Assembly: GCF_002551815.1 (NCBI RefSeq)
Contig: NZ_NVPR01000032.1
Location: forward strand, 123,084-187,083
Direction: 5' to 3'
Source of the DNA: Bacillus sp. AFS098217
Lineage (GTDB): Bacteria; Bacillota; Bacilli; Bacillales; Bacillaceae_G
DNA: 64,000 nucleotides
In this document: piece by piece, positions 1 through 8,420 of the stretch
Position numbering within the stretch: the stretch's first letter is position 1
Layout: every line of letters starts with the position of its first letter
The notes under the pieces: model-generated
The model's database searches: none
The model's input: the letters and a program-made list of their open reading frames with translations, nothing else
What the model was told of the DNA's origin: nothing
Translations under genes and position numbers: made by a program

Positions 1-209
1 TTTTTGGGACGTTTCTTTTCTTTCATCTCAACACCACATCTAGCAAAGCGTTTGAAATAATATAACATCTCTTCATTTACAAATGAAAGTATTTCTTCAT
101 CTGATGGCTCAGTGCCAAAAATGTAACGTGCTCCATACAATTTTCTTTTTTCTTTGTGCGTAATGATTCCTACAAAATATTGCCCATCGTGATATACTGT
201 CAATTCCAT
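1..209 (-). CDS. yjdF: YjdF family (DUF2992) protein, N-terminal part
   Basis: Only the first 69 codons lie in the window; the gene runs off the left edge. The N-terminus (MELTVYHDGQYFVG, then ARYIFGTEPSDEEIL) closely resembles B. subtilis YjdF as I remember it, a small protein of unknown biochemical role with a charged C-terminal half. The ATG is preceded by a strong ribosome binding site, GGAGGGG, six bases upstream. In other Firmicutes yjdF genes are often controlled by an azaaromatic-sensing riboswitch; here the leader holds a repeated structured element and an anti-Shine-Dalgarno sequence (separate entries). Family assignment is fairly sure; function unknown. Confidence 0.75.
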   Translation of the reverse strand, partial: MELTVYHDGQYFVGIITHKEKRKLYGARYIFGTEPSDEEILSFVNEEMLYYFKRFARCGVEMKEKKRPK

Positions 210-215
210 CGACAG

Positions 216-260
216 CCCCTCCTAAAAAATTATTCAGAAATACTGGACATCCCGGAGGGG
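216..260 (-). promoter_or_regulatory. Hairpin masking the yjdF ribosome binding site
   Basis: On the minus strand, CCCCTCC (260-254) is exactly complementary to the Shine-Dalgarno GGAGGGG (222-216) of the yjdF-like gene, with a 31-base loop. If it forms, the ribosome binding site is sequestered, as in translational expression platforms of riboswitches. Pairing is seen directly; regulatory use is inference. Confidence 0.45.
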
Positions 261-275
261 AAGGCTACTGACATA

Positions 276-474
276 CTATATATATCCATTTTGATTTTCC
301 AGCATATAAGTCACGGCTATAAAGAACAAAAAGTGACCTGCACTCGTTTGCTCTCTTTGTTTTCACTTGGCATGGGGCAGGAAAAGGATCTGACCGCTTC
401 TATGCATGGCCGGATTCTCTCTCCCACCTAAAAAGAAAGGTTTTATGTCGATTTTTCAATTTGCACTTATATAG
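276..474 (-). repeat. Dispersed ~200 bp structured repeat, copy 1
   Basis: A ~199 bp stretch between the Nudix and yjdF-like genes that recurs, clearly homologous along its length, at 3372-3571 in the same orientation. Ends are inverted (CTATATA / TATATAG; in this copy extended to the 11-mer CATACTATATA and its complement). On the minus strand it contains local hairpins whose arms vary in a compensatory way between copies. It has no credible coding capacity. It resembles the bcr/MITE-type repeats known from the B. cereus group; which family I cannot say without a search. A link to the yjdF riboswitch is possible but the second copy argues against it. Confidence 0.65.
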
Positions 475-524
475 TATGCGTCCGGACTACCAACCGGAAC
501 TGTGATTTTGCATTTCTATAGCTA

Positions 525-998
525 TTATATATTATTACTACTTCCTTTTTCTATTTTCTCATATGTTTCAATCATTTTTTTATGTGATCCCACAATATAG
601 TCAGGAAGCTCTGTTATCGAAAAAAATTTAAGTGCGACTGCTTCTTCCTTATTTATAGACAAAGCACCTTCATACTCATTTGTATAATAGGCTGCTGTGA
701 CTGATTGGAATTCGTCACCATTTGCTAATTTTGTAAAGTAGTTAGCCCCAGAGAACACATTAATTAAGCGTAAATTTTTCACATGAATTCCTGCTTCTTC
801 ATACACTTCACGGTAAGCTGTTTCTTCTGGCGATTCACCAAGCTCCATCAAGCCGCCAAGCAACCCCCATTTTCCATACGGTTCTGTTCGTTGTTGTAAT
901 AAAACATGTCCATCTTCATTTAATACGAGAACAACAGCACCAACTAAAATTAAAGGGCGATGACCAACTACTTTCCGTAATTCTTCTACATATCCCAT
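525..998 (-). CDS. Nudix (MutT-like) hydrolase
   Basis: A 157-residue Nudix protein expected to hydrolyse a nucleoside diphosphate linked to another moiety; substrate unknown. The Nudix box GX5EX7REUXEEXGU is complete at residues 49-71 (G49, E55, R63-E64, E67-E68, G70). The start chosen is the ATG at 998 because AGAAGGG lies upstream at good spacing; an in-frame ATG at 1034 would add 12 residues (MDNEIKKEGFVS) and has no better signal. The gene stands alone between the DUF421 gene and the repeat upstream of yjdF. Family certain, specificity not. Confidence 0.88.
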   Translation of the reverse strand: MGYVEELRKVVGHRPLILVGAVVLVLNEDGHVLLQQRTEPYGKWGLLGGLMELGESPEETAYREVYEEAGIHVKNLRLINVFSGANYFTKLANGDEFQSVTAAYYTNEYEGALSINKEEAVALKFFSITELPDYIVGSHKKMIETYEKIEKGSSNNI

Positions 999-1077
999 CG
1001 AAACAAACCCTTCTTTTTTTATTTCGTTGTCCACACTATTGTATCATATGCACAAAATGGTAAAATGCGTATTCATT

Positions 1078-1776
1078 TCATTTTTTTAACAAAATATTTA
1101 TTTTTTCCATTTCATCTATCGTTGCTAATTGAATCCATTCAATTGATGCTTTTTTTGATAATTCCTCCTTTGCCCATGTTTCCGTTTTCCCCAATAAAGT
1201 GAGCACATCCCTTTGAATTTTCCCGTCTTTTACAAGAATAAATGAAATGGGTGATTTTTTACCAGCTACTTTCATATCCAGCCGAGATACCGTTTCATAT
1301 TCTGGATACTGAAACACCGAGACGGTACCACTTGATTCCCATAATGCTAATCTTATCGTTTTAATATCACTAGCATTTTGTAAGCGTAGTTCAGAAAATA
1401 AATACTCTACTGTAATTCTTGCTTTTTTCAAATTACTAAAATCAATTAATCCATTATGTATAAGGATAATGGGCGATGGTTCTAAAAAACGTCTCCATCG
1501 ATCCCATTTCAACGTTAAAACCGAACTTACAATATAAAGTGCAATGAGCATAAATGTTGTAATCATCGATCCAAGTAAACCGACTCTTTCATCAGATAGT
1601 GCATTAGAAAGATTTCCTTCCAACAATAGCACTAATACGACATCTAAAAAACGAAGCTGTGCAATAGAGCGTTGTCCCATTGCTTTAGCAACAAAAATTA
1701 AAAAAATATAAGCTATGATAGCTCGAATCACCCATTCTATAATGGAAAGATGATGTGTTCCTTCAAAAATATGCAT
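1078..1776 (-). CDS. DUF421 (YetF-like) membrane protein
   Basis: About 232 residues. The N-terminal ~90 residues hold three hydrophobic segments, including YIFLIFVAKAMGQRSIAQL, the signature of the YetF/YdfS family; the rest is the cytoplasmic DUF421 domain (SPIILIHNGLIDFSNLKKAR...). Bacillus species carry several paralogues; roles in spores or membrane homeostasis have been proposed but are not settled. ATG at 1776 is favoured because GGCGGAG sits eight bases upstream; ATG at 1782 and a GTG at 1797 are alternatives. Monocistronic, separated from the FtsW/RodA-like gene by a symmetric terminator. Confidence 0.75.
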   Translation of the reverse strand: MHIFEGTHHLSIIEWVIRAIIAYIFLIFVAKAMGQRSIAQLRFLDVVLVLLLEGNLSNALSDERVGLLGSMITTFMLIALYIVSSVLTLKWDRWRRFLEPSPIILIHNGLIDFSNLKKARITVEYLFSELRLQNASDIKTIRLALWESSGTVSVFQYPEYETVSRLDMKVAGKKSPISFILVKDGKIQRDVLTLLGKTETWAKEELSKKASIEWIQLATIDEMEKINILLKK

Positions 1777-1853
1777 ATGCATGACTCCGCCCCCCACTTA
1801 CTCATCACAACTACAACATTTTCTTTAGTTTGTGATGATTTAGGACATATATG

Positions 1854-1893
1854 TAAAAAAGCTGATTCGTTTGAGAACGAATCAGCTTTTTTT
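1854..1893. terminator. Bidirectional terminator after the ftsW/rodA-like gene
   Basis: An 11-bp perfect stem (GCTGATTCGTT at 1861-1871 with its complement at 1876-1886, TGAG loop) flanked by A-run and T-run. It ends the leftward ftsW/rodA-like transcript. Confidence 0.85.
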
Positions 1894-1905
1894 ACTAAAC
1901 AGACT

Positions 1906-3084
1906 TTACTTAACAGAAAACATGTACTTTTTATATGTTTTCCGTACCGATAAGACGAGTCCCATCATCATCATATTTGAAAACAAGGAACTCCCCCCAT
2001 ATGATAGAAACGGAAGTGCAATCCCTTTTACAGGCATCAATCCAACAATCATACCGATGTTTTGGAAGATTTGCAGTGTTAAAATTCCAATTATTCCCGC
2101 ACAAATCAATGTCCCAAATAGATTATCTGCTGAATATCCAATGATAATTGTACGATAAAGAAGTAAAAGAAACATAAACACAACAAGAGCAGCAACTAAA
2201 AATCCACCTTCTTCAGCAATTGTAGCAAAAATGAAATCGGTATGTTTTTCTGGGATATAGACGTTTCCGTATCCAAACCCTTTACCGTCCATTCCACCGC
2301 TACCAACAGCTAAAATAGATTGTTGTGTTTGATAACCTTGATCCACATGTTCAAATGGATCTAGCCAACCCAAAATTCGTGATTGTTGGTGAGGCTTTAA
2401 TAAAGTAACTAGCTTATTAAAGAAAAAATCTGGATATTTTACGTATATAAATATTAACGTAGATAATATAGCCCCCGGAATCACTGTACATAGCGCGATT
2501 AATTTCTTCTGAACACCAGACATAAAAATGATACATGCAATCGCTGCCGCATATAAGAAAACCATCCCTGTATCTGGCTGACTATATACAATCGCCATTG
2601 GTGGAAGCGATACTAACATGACCTTTCCTACTAATTTCAAATCCGTTTGAAATGTACGTACCATATATTTTGCATTATGTTTTACTGCTAAACTTGCGAC
2701 TAACATGACCAATGCAATTTTGAAAAACTCCGATGGCTGGATAGCTCCAATCGCTGGAAATCTATACCATCTTTTTGCACCTAATATTTCTGGTGTAAAA
2801 CTTGAAACAGGTAATATCTTCAGTATGATAATCGAAGCAAATGTAATAATATAAAATGGCCAAGATAATTTTTGTAATTGATCTAAATCAATGCTTGCAA
2901 CAAGAAGTAACAGCACAGTACCTATTACATAGTTAATGCCTTGTTTCAGAGCAAAATTTTCCGCTCCATATTGTCCTGTTTGCTGACTGCTATATATAGC
3001 AGCTATACTCGTGACACATAATACACACAAAATTAAAATCAATTTTACATCTAAACTCTTTAGAAACTCCGTACTTCTCTTCAT
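1906..3084 (-). CDS. FtsW/RodA/SpoVE family (SEDS) membrane protein
   Basis: A 392-residue SEDS-family polytopic membrane protein, the class of peptidoglycan glycosyltransferases that polymerise lipid II with a class B PBP partner. Visible marks are about ten hydrophobic segments, GAKRWY...AIQPSEFFKIA, SQPDTGMVF, the ATIAEEGG loop and the C-terminal KGIALPFLSYGGSS motif. It looks closer to RodA than FtsW, but the B. cereus group has several paralogues and no PBP gene is adjacent. The start at 3084 is set by AGGAGG eight bases upstream; the ATG at 3102 overlaps that site. A copy of the 200 bp repeat lies 288 bases upstream. Confidence 0.85.
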   Translation of the reverse strand: MKRSTEFLKSLDVKLILILCVLCVTSIAAIYSSQQTGQYGAENFALKQGINYVIGTVLLLLVASIDLDQLQKLSWPFYIITFASIIILKILPVSSFTPEILGAKRWYRFPAIGAIQPSEFFKIALVMLVASLAVKHNAKYMVRTFQTDLKLVGKVMLVSLPPMAIVYSQPDTGMVFLYAAAIACIIFMSGVQKKLIALCTVIPGAILSTLIFIYVKYPDFFFNKLVTLLKPHQQSRILGWLDPFEHVDQGYQTQQSILAVGSGGMDGKGFGYGNVYIPEKHTDFIFATIAEEGGFLVAALVVFMFLLLLYRTIIIGYSADNLFGTLICAGIIGILTLQIFQNIGMIVGLMPVKGIALPFLSYGGSSLFSNMMMMGLVLSVRKTYKKYMFSVK

Positions 3085-3371
3085 GACATCCTCCTGAAAC
3101 ATTGTTACGGCAAAATAAAAAACCAGGAGTCAACATTCTTCATGTTTTGACGACTGATTGCACATAATCTATAAAACACTTATATAGAATAACTTTCTTT
3201 TTCATACAATACAATATATTATACTACAGTTTCTTCAGTAAGATTTGCCAAAAAATTATTCTTTTCTTATTTTATATCTATATACCAGATATCAGCAATG
3301 TATTTTCGTAAATTCATAATACATTGTATGTCATTGTCAGATTACTGGGAAAATGTTTGTTTTTATGTGGG

Positions 3372-3571
3372 CTATATAAATCCATTTTAATTTTTCGACA
3401 TCTAAATCTCTGCTATGTAGGATAAAAAGTAACCTACACTCGTTTACTCTTTCTGTTTTTACTTCGCATGTGGCAGAAAAAGGCCCTGACCGCTTCTATG
3501 CATAGCCAGATGCTCTCTCCCACCTAAAAAGAGAGGTTTTATGTCGGTTTTTTTAATTGATGTATATATAG
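3372..3571 (-). repeat. Dispersed ~200 bp structured repeat, copy 2
   Basis: Homologous to 276-474, same orientation, placed between the bkdB terminator and the ftsW/rodA-like gene. Ends are CTATATA and TATATAG. The pairing CTCTC...GGAGAG is kept here whereas copy 1 has CTTTC...GGGAG, and GTAGG...CCTAC occurs here where copy 1 forms GTCAC...GTGAC, which suggests selection on RNA structure of the minus strand. Confidence 0.65.
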
Positions 3572-3599
3572 AAAATAGAAGACATGAATCTTTGAAAGA

Positions 3600-3630
3600 A
3601 TATAAAAAGCTCGCAGAGGCGAGCTTTTTA
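3600..3630. terminator. Terminator of the bkd operon
   Basis: GCTCGC / GCGAGC stem (3609-3614, 3619-3624) with flanking A-run and T-run that lengthen the stem; directly after the bkdB stop codon. Confidence 0.85.
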
Positions 3631-4953
3631 TTAATATACAGATGTATTATCCGCTGATACATTTTCAAGAATTTCTTTTACGCGGCCTAAGAACTTACCG
3701 CAAATCAAGCCATCAAGTACGCGGTGGTCAAGTGATAGACATAGGTTAACCATATCACGCGCACCAAACATACCGTTATCCATAATCACTGGACGTTTTA
3801 CAATAGACTCTACTTGTAAAATAGCAGCTTGTGGGTGGTTAATAATGCCCATAGATTGAACAGAACCAAATGATCCTGTGTTATTAATTGTGAAGGTACC
3901 ACCTTGCATTTCGTCCGCTTTTAATGATTTTGTACGGACTTTTCCTGCAAGCTCTGTAATTTCACGAGCGATTCCTTTAATTGTTTTTTCATCTGCTTGT
4001 TTAATAACTGGTACAAATAATTCATCTTCCGTTGCAACCGCGATAGAAAGGTTGATATCTTTCTTCTGAACGATTTTATCACCAGCCCACATTGAGTTAA
4101 TTTGCGGGTATTCTTTTAAAGCTTGTGCAACTGCTTTTACGAAGAATGCAAAGAATGTTAAGTTGAAACCTTCACGTTTTTTGAATTCACCTTTGATTGA
4201 GTTACGATATGACACAAGATTCGTCACATCTACTTCAATCATCATCCAGGCATGAGGTGCTTCATGCTTACTACGTAACATATTTGCAGCAATTGCTTTA
4301 CGCACACCTGTTACCGGAATTTCGATATCGCCAGGTACTGTCGGTACAGAAACTGGTTTTACCGCTTCTGTTTTTAGTGCTGCCGTTGCTGGTACAGCTG
4401 GTTTCGACGCTTCCTGAGGTGCCTGCATAGATACAACTGCTTCCTCTTTCTTCGCACCTGCTTGTGGAATATTTCCAGATTCCACTAATTTTAAAATATC
4501 TTTACGTGTAATACGGCCATTTGCTCCCGTACCTTCCACTAAATTCAAATCAATATTATGCTCGCCTGCAAGTTTTAATACAGCTGGTGAAAAACGTGGT
4601 TTTCCATCAGTCGGTTGCTTCACTTTTGGTGCTTTTTCAGATGAAGCCACTGCTGTTGTTGGTTCCTCTTTTGTTTTCTCTTCTACAGCGGTCGCAGCTA
4701 CTTCATCTGCGCCTTCTACTTGAATCACACAAACGATTTCACCTACAGCAAGTGTATCGCCTTCAGCAGCGACTAATTCCTTTACAATTCCAGTGAAAGA
4801 AGATGGTACTTCTGCATTCACTTTATCCGTCATTACTTCTGCAAGCGGATCATATTTATTTACGTGATCGCCAACATTTACGAGCCATTTACTAATTGTA
4901 CCCTCTGTAACGCTCTCCCCGAGCTGAGGCATTGTAATATTTTCTACAGCCAT
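3631..4953 (-). CDS. bkdB: Branched-chain 2-oxoacid dehydrogenase E2, dihydrolipoyl transacylase
   Basis: 440-residue E2 core of the branched-chain keto acid dehydrogenase complex; moves branched acyl groups from the E1 thiamine site to CoA. An N-terminal lipoyl domain carries the lipoylated Lys44 in MTDKVNAE; a Pro/Ala/Thr-rich linker follows; a peripheral subunit binding domain (PRFSPAVLKLAGEHNIDL) is near residues 118-153; the catalytic acyltransferase domain ends with HRVLDG near residue 410. Last gene of the operon, 15 bases after bkdAB, then a terminator. Octanoyl transferase LipM, encoded at 46 kb, belongs to the lipoylation route this protein needs. Confidence 0.96.
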   Translation of the reverse strand: MAVENITMPQLGESVTEGTISKWLVNVGDHVNKYDPLAEVMTDKVNAEVPSSFTGIVKELVAAEGDTLAVGEIVCVIQVEGADEVAATAVEEKTKEEPTTAVASSEKAPKVKQPTDGKPRFSPAVLKLAGEHNIDLNLVEGTGANGRITRKDILKLVESGNIPQAGAKKEEAVVSMQAPQEASKPAVPATAALKTEAVKPVSVPTVPGDIEIPVTGVRKAIAANMLRSKHEAPHAWMMIEVDVTNLVSYRNSIKGEFKKREGFNLTFFAFFVKAVAQALKEYPQINSMWAGDKIVQKKDINLSIAVATEDELFVPVIKQADEKTIKGIAREITELAGKVRTKSLKADEMQGGTFTINNTGSFGSVQSMGIINHPQAAILQVESIVKRPVIMDNGMFGARDMVNLCLSLDHRVLDGLICGKFLGRVKEILENVSADNTSVY

Positions 4954-4968
4954 GTATAGTCCCCCCGA

Positions 4969-5952
4969 TTAAAATTCCGCAAGTTCACGCATTGCTTTTT
5001 CCACTTTATCTGGATTTACCATAAAGAATTTTTCCATTGTTGGTGCATATGGCATTGCTGGAACGTCTGGGCCTGCAAGACGTGCAATTGGTGCATCTAA
5101 ATCGAATAAGCAATTTTCAGCGATAATAGCTGCTACTTCACTCATGATGCTTCCTTCTTTATTATCTTCTGTTACAAGAAGAACCTTACCTGTTTTTGAA
5201 GCTGCTTCAATAATTGCTTCTTTATCTAATGGATACACAGTACGTAAGTCAAGAATGTGTGCAGAAATGCCATCTTGTGCTAACTTTTCAGCTGCTTGAA
5301 GAGCAAAGTGAACACATAATCCGTATGTGATAACAGTAATATCATCACCTTCACGTTTTACATCTGCTTTTCCAATTGGTAATACGTAGTCATCTTCCGG
5401 CACTTCACCTTTAATAAGACGATATGCACGTTTATGTTCAAAGAATAGCACTGGATCTTCATCACGAATTGCTGCTTTTAATAATCCTTTTGCATCATAC
5501 GGTGTTGAAGGAATAACAATTTTTAAACCAGGTTGATTTGCAAATAATGCTTCTACTGATTGTGAATGATATAAAGCACCGTGAACACCACCACCAAATG
5601 GTGCACGCACAGTGATTGGACAAGTCCAGTCGTTATTAGAACGGTAACGAATTTTCGCTGCTTCAGAAACAATTTGGTTCACTGCTGGCATAATAAAATC
5701 AGCAAATTGCATTTCAGCAATTGGACGCATGCCATACATTGCTGCTCCGATTGCTACCCCTGCAATTGCAGATTCTGCAAGTGGTGTATCAAGCGCACGG
5801 TCTTCACCAAATTGATCATATAATCCAGTCGTCGCTTTAAATACGCCACCTTTTTTACCAACGTCTTCTCCTAATACAAATACTTTCTCATCGCGTTCCA
5901 TTTCTTCGCGCATTGCTAATGTAATCGCGTCAATATAAGACATTACAGCCAT
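4969..5952 (-). CDS. bkdAB: Branched-chain 2-oxoacid dehydrogenase E1 beta
   Basis: 327 residues, full length for the E1 beta subunit, which with BkdAA forms the thiamine-diphosphate decarboxylase of the complex. Visible family marks are the transketolase-type pyrimidine domain (MREEMERDEKVFVLGEDVGKKGG), RAPFGGGVHGALYHSQSVEA and the C-terminal transketolase domain (DLRTVYPLDKEAI, LLVTEDNKEGS). Thirteen bases separate it from bkdAA. Products feed branched-chain fatty acid primers. Confidence 0.96.
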   Translation of the reverse strand: MAVMSYIDAITLAMREEMERDEKVFVLGEDVGKKGGVFKATTGLYDQFGEDRALDTPLAESAIAGVAIGAAMYGMRPIAEMQFADFIMPAVNQIVSEAAKIRYRSNNDWTCPITVRAPFGGGVHGALYHSQSVEALFANQPGLKIVIPSTPYDAKGLLKAAIRDEDPVLFFEHKRAYRLIKGEVPEDDYVLPIGKADVKREGDDITVITYGLCVHFALQAAEKLAQDGISAHILDLRTVYPLDKEAIIEAASKTGKVLLVTEDNKEGSIMSEVAAIIAENCLFDLDAPIARLAGPDVPAMPYAPTMEKFFMVNPDKVEKAMRELAEF

Positions 5953-5965
5953 GAAACGTTCCCCC

Positions 5966-6967
5966 CTATTCTGCGTATACGTGCTTCAATGCATCTTCAG
6001 GTGCTGCATACGGAGCATTTTCTGCATATTCTGTTGCTTCATTTACGATATGCATAATTTCGTCTAACATTTGTTTTTCAGATTCCTCTGTTAACACGCC
6101 AATTTCTTTTAAATAAGCGGCAAATGTAAAGATTGAATCTTTTTTCTTCGCTTCTTCTACTTCTTCTTTATCACGATATACACGATCATCGTCATCACTA
6201 GAGTGTGCTGTTAAACGATATGATACTGTTTCAATTAAAGTTGGACCTTCTCCTCGGCGACCACGATCAGCTGCTTCTTTTACAGCTTTATATACTGCAA
6301 GTGGATCATTTCCGTCTACTGTGTATCCTGGCATACCGTAACCAATTGCACGATCTGATACATTCTTACATGCTAATTGCTTTTCAACAGGAATAGAAAT
6401 TGCATATTTGTTATTCTCACACATGAAAATAACAGGCAATTTGTGTACGCCAGCAAAGTTCGCACCTTCGTGGAAGTCACCTTGGTTAGAAGAACCTTCA
6501 CCGAATGTTACAAACGTTACTAAATCTTTCTTTTCCATCTTTCCAGCTAACGCAATACCAACCGCATGTGGTACTTGCGTTGTAACTGGTGATGAACCTG
6601 TCACAATACGATTTTTCTTCTGACCGAAGTGACCAGGCATTTGACGGCCACCTGAGTTTGGATCTCCCGCTTTTGCAAATCCAGAAAGCATAAGCTCTTC
6701 TGCCGTCATACCGAACGCTAATACTACACCCATATCACGATAGTATGGCAACACGTAATCTTTCTCACGATCAAGTGCAAATGCTGCTCCAACTTGGGCA
6801 GCTTCTTGTCCTTGACAAGAAATTACAAATGGAATTTTCCCTGCGCGGTTTAATAACCACATACGTTCGTCAATTTTACGTGCAAGCAACATCGTACGAT
6901 ACATTTCTAATACTTGCTCATCACTTAAGCCAAGTTCTTCATGGCGTTTTTCTTTTACTTCTGCCAT
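5966..6967 (-). CDS. bkdAA: Branched-chain 2-oxoacid dehydrogenase E1 alpha
   Basis: 333 residues, E1 alpha subunit that decarboxylates 2-oxoisovalerate, 2-oxoisocaproate and 2-oxo-3-methylvalerate. The thiamine diphosphate motif runs from FGEGSSNQGDFHEGANFA to CENNKYAIS, and the phosphorylation-loop counterpart YRLTAHSSDDDDRVYR is present. Start ATG has AGGAGG upstream. Sits between lpdV and bkdAB in the same transcript. Confidence 0.96.
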   Translation of the reverse strand: MAEVKEKRHEELGLSDEQVLEMYRTMLLARKIDERMWLLNRAGKIPFVISCQGQEAAQVGAAFALDREKDYVLPYYRDMGVVLAFGMTAEELMLSGFAKAGDPNSGGRQMPGHFGQKKNRIVTGSSPVTTQVPHAVGIALAGKMEKKDLVTFVTFGEGSSNQGDFHEGANFAGVHKLPVIFMCENNKYAISIPVEKQLACKNVSDRAIGYGMPGYTVDGNDPLAVYKAVKEAADRGRRGEGPTLIETVSYRLTAHSSDDDDRVYRDKEEVEEAKKKDSIFTFAAYLKEIGVLTEESEKQMLDEIMHIVNEATEYAENAPYAAPEDALKHVYAE

Positions 6968-6994
6968 TTTTCATAACCTCCTAAATCCACATTT

Positions 6995-8416
6995 TTATGC
7001 GTGTAACGCTCTCCCATCTACCGCTAATGCAGCTTCACCAATCGCTTCTGATAATGATGGATGTGGATGAATTGTATGTGCCACTTCCCAAGGTGTTGCA
7101 TCCAGCACTCTTGCAAGACCTGCCTCAGAAATCATATCTGTTACATGTGGGCCAATCATATGGACACCAAGAATATCATTTGTTTCTTCATCAACTACAA
7201 GTTTCACAAAACCATCTGATTCTCCATATACAAGTGCTTTTCCGATTGCACGGAATGAGAACTTACCTACTTTTAACTTATAGCCTTTTTCTTTTGCTTC
7301 TTGTTCGGTTAAACCAACAGAAGCTACTTCTGGACTACTATATACACATTTCGATACCATAGAGTAATCAATTGGCATAACTTCTTTTCCAGCAATATGC
7401 TCCACTGCAACAATACCTTCATGAGAAGCAACGTGTGCAAGTTGTAAGCCGCCAATTACATCACCAATTGCGTAAATATGTGATTCTTTCGTTTGATAAA
7501 ACTCATTTGTTTGAATGTATCCTTTTTCCACAATAATATCTGTATTCTCTAAACCGATATTTTGCGTATTTGCTTGTCTTCCGACAGATACAAGCATTTT
7601 TTCTGCTTTAAACTCTTTATTTTCACCATTATGCTCTGCTTGAATCGTTACCCCATTATCTTTTACCAATGTTTCTGGTAATACTTTCGCACCTGTCACC
7701 ACTTTAATACCTTTTTTCTTCAAGAGACGTTGCATCTCTTTTGAAACATCTTGATCTTCCAGTGGTAAAACATGTTTTGCGTATTCTAATACAGTAACTT
7801 CTACACCGAAGTCAGCAAGCATCGATGCCCATTCAATTCCTATTACACCGCCGCCGACAATAATAATAGAATTAGGAAGCACTTCCATTTTTAAAGCATG
7901 ATCCGAAGACATAACATATTCCCCATCTAATTCTAATCCTGGTAATGAATTAGGACGAGAACCTGTCGCAATCAGAACATTTTTTGGAATAAGCATTTCA
8001 TTCTCTTCTCCACTTGCAAGCTCAACTGAAATTGTACCTGGCATTGGAGAGAAGATAGATGGTCCAAGAATTCGGCCGATACCTTCAAACACATCAATTT
8101 TACCTTGCTTCATTAAATGTTGAACGCCTTTATGAAGCTGAGTTACAATTTTTTCTTTACGCTCTTGCACTTTTGCGAAATTTAATTCCACATTACTTGC
8201 TACAACGCCAAACTCTTCTCCCTTTTTTGCAGTTGCATATACTTCTGCACTACGCAAAAGAGCTTTACTAGGAATACAACCTTTGTGTAAACAAGTGCCG
8301 CCAAGATTATCTTTTTCAACAAGTGCTGTTTTTAACCCTAATTGTGATGCACGAATAGCAGCAACATATCCACCTGTACCGCCGCCAACGATGACTAAAT
8401 CATATTCTTTTGCCAT
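6995..8416 (-). CDS. lpdV: Dihydrolipoyl dehydrogenase E3 of the branched-chain complex
   Basis: 473 residues, FAD flavoprotein that reoxidises the lipoyl arm of E2 with NAD. The FAD-binding GGGTGG motif is at residues 11-16, the redox-active disulfide is Cys42-Cys47 in GGTCLHKGCIPSK, a second dinucleotide motif IIVGGGVIGIEWA lies mid-protein, and the C-terminal HPHPSLSEAIGEA carries the catalytic histidine. Four bases separate it from buk. Dedicated E3 of the bkd operon, not the pyruvate dehydrogenase one, by context. Confidence 0.95.
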   Translation of the reverse strand: MAKEYDLVIVGGGTGGYVAAIRASQLGLKTALVEKDNLGGTCLHKGCIPSKALLRSAEVYATAKKGEEFGVVASNVELNFAKVQERKEKIVTQLHKGVQHLMKQGKIDVFEGIGRILGPSIFSPMPGTISVELASGEENEMLIPKNVLIATGSRPNSLPGLELDGEYVMSSDHALKMEVLPNSIIIVGGGVIGIEWASMLADFGVEVTVLEYAKHVLPLEDQDVSKEMQRLLKKKGIKVVTGAKVLPETLVKDNGVTIQAEHNGENKEFKAEKMLVSVGRQANTQNIGLENTDIIVEKGYIQTNEFYQTKESHIYAIGDVIGGLQLAHVASHEGIVAVEHIAGKEVMPIDYSMVSKCVYSSPEVASVGLTEQEAKEKGYKLKVGKFSFRAIGKALVYGESDGFVKLVVDEETNDILGVHMIGPHVTDMISEAGLARVLDATPWEVAHTIHPHPSLSEAIGEAALAVDGRALHA

Positions 8417-8420
8417 TCTC

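Noticed and set aside
156-431. Plus-strand open frame of 91 codons
   Set aside because: It lies across the yjdF start and the repeated element, has no ribosome binding site and no family resemblance.
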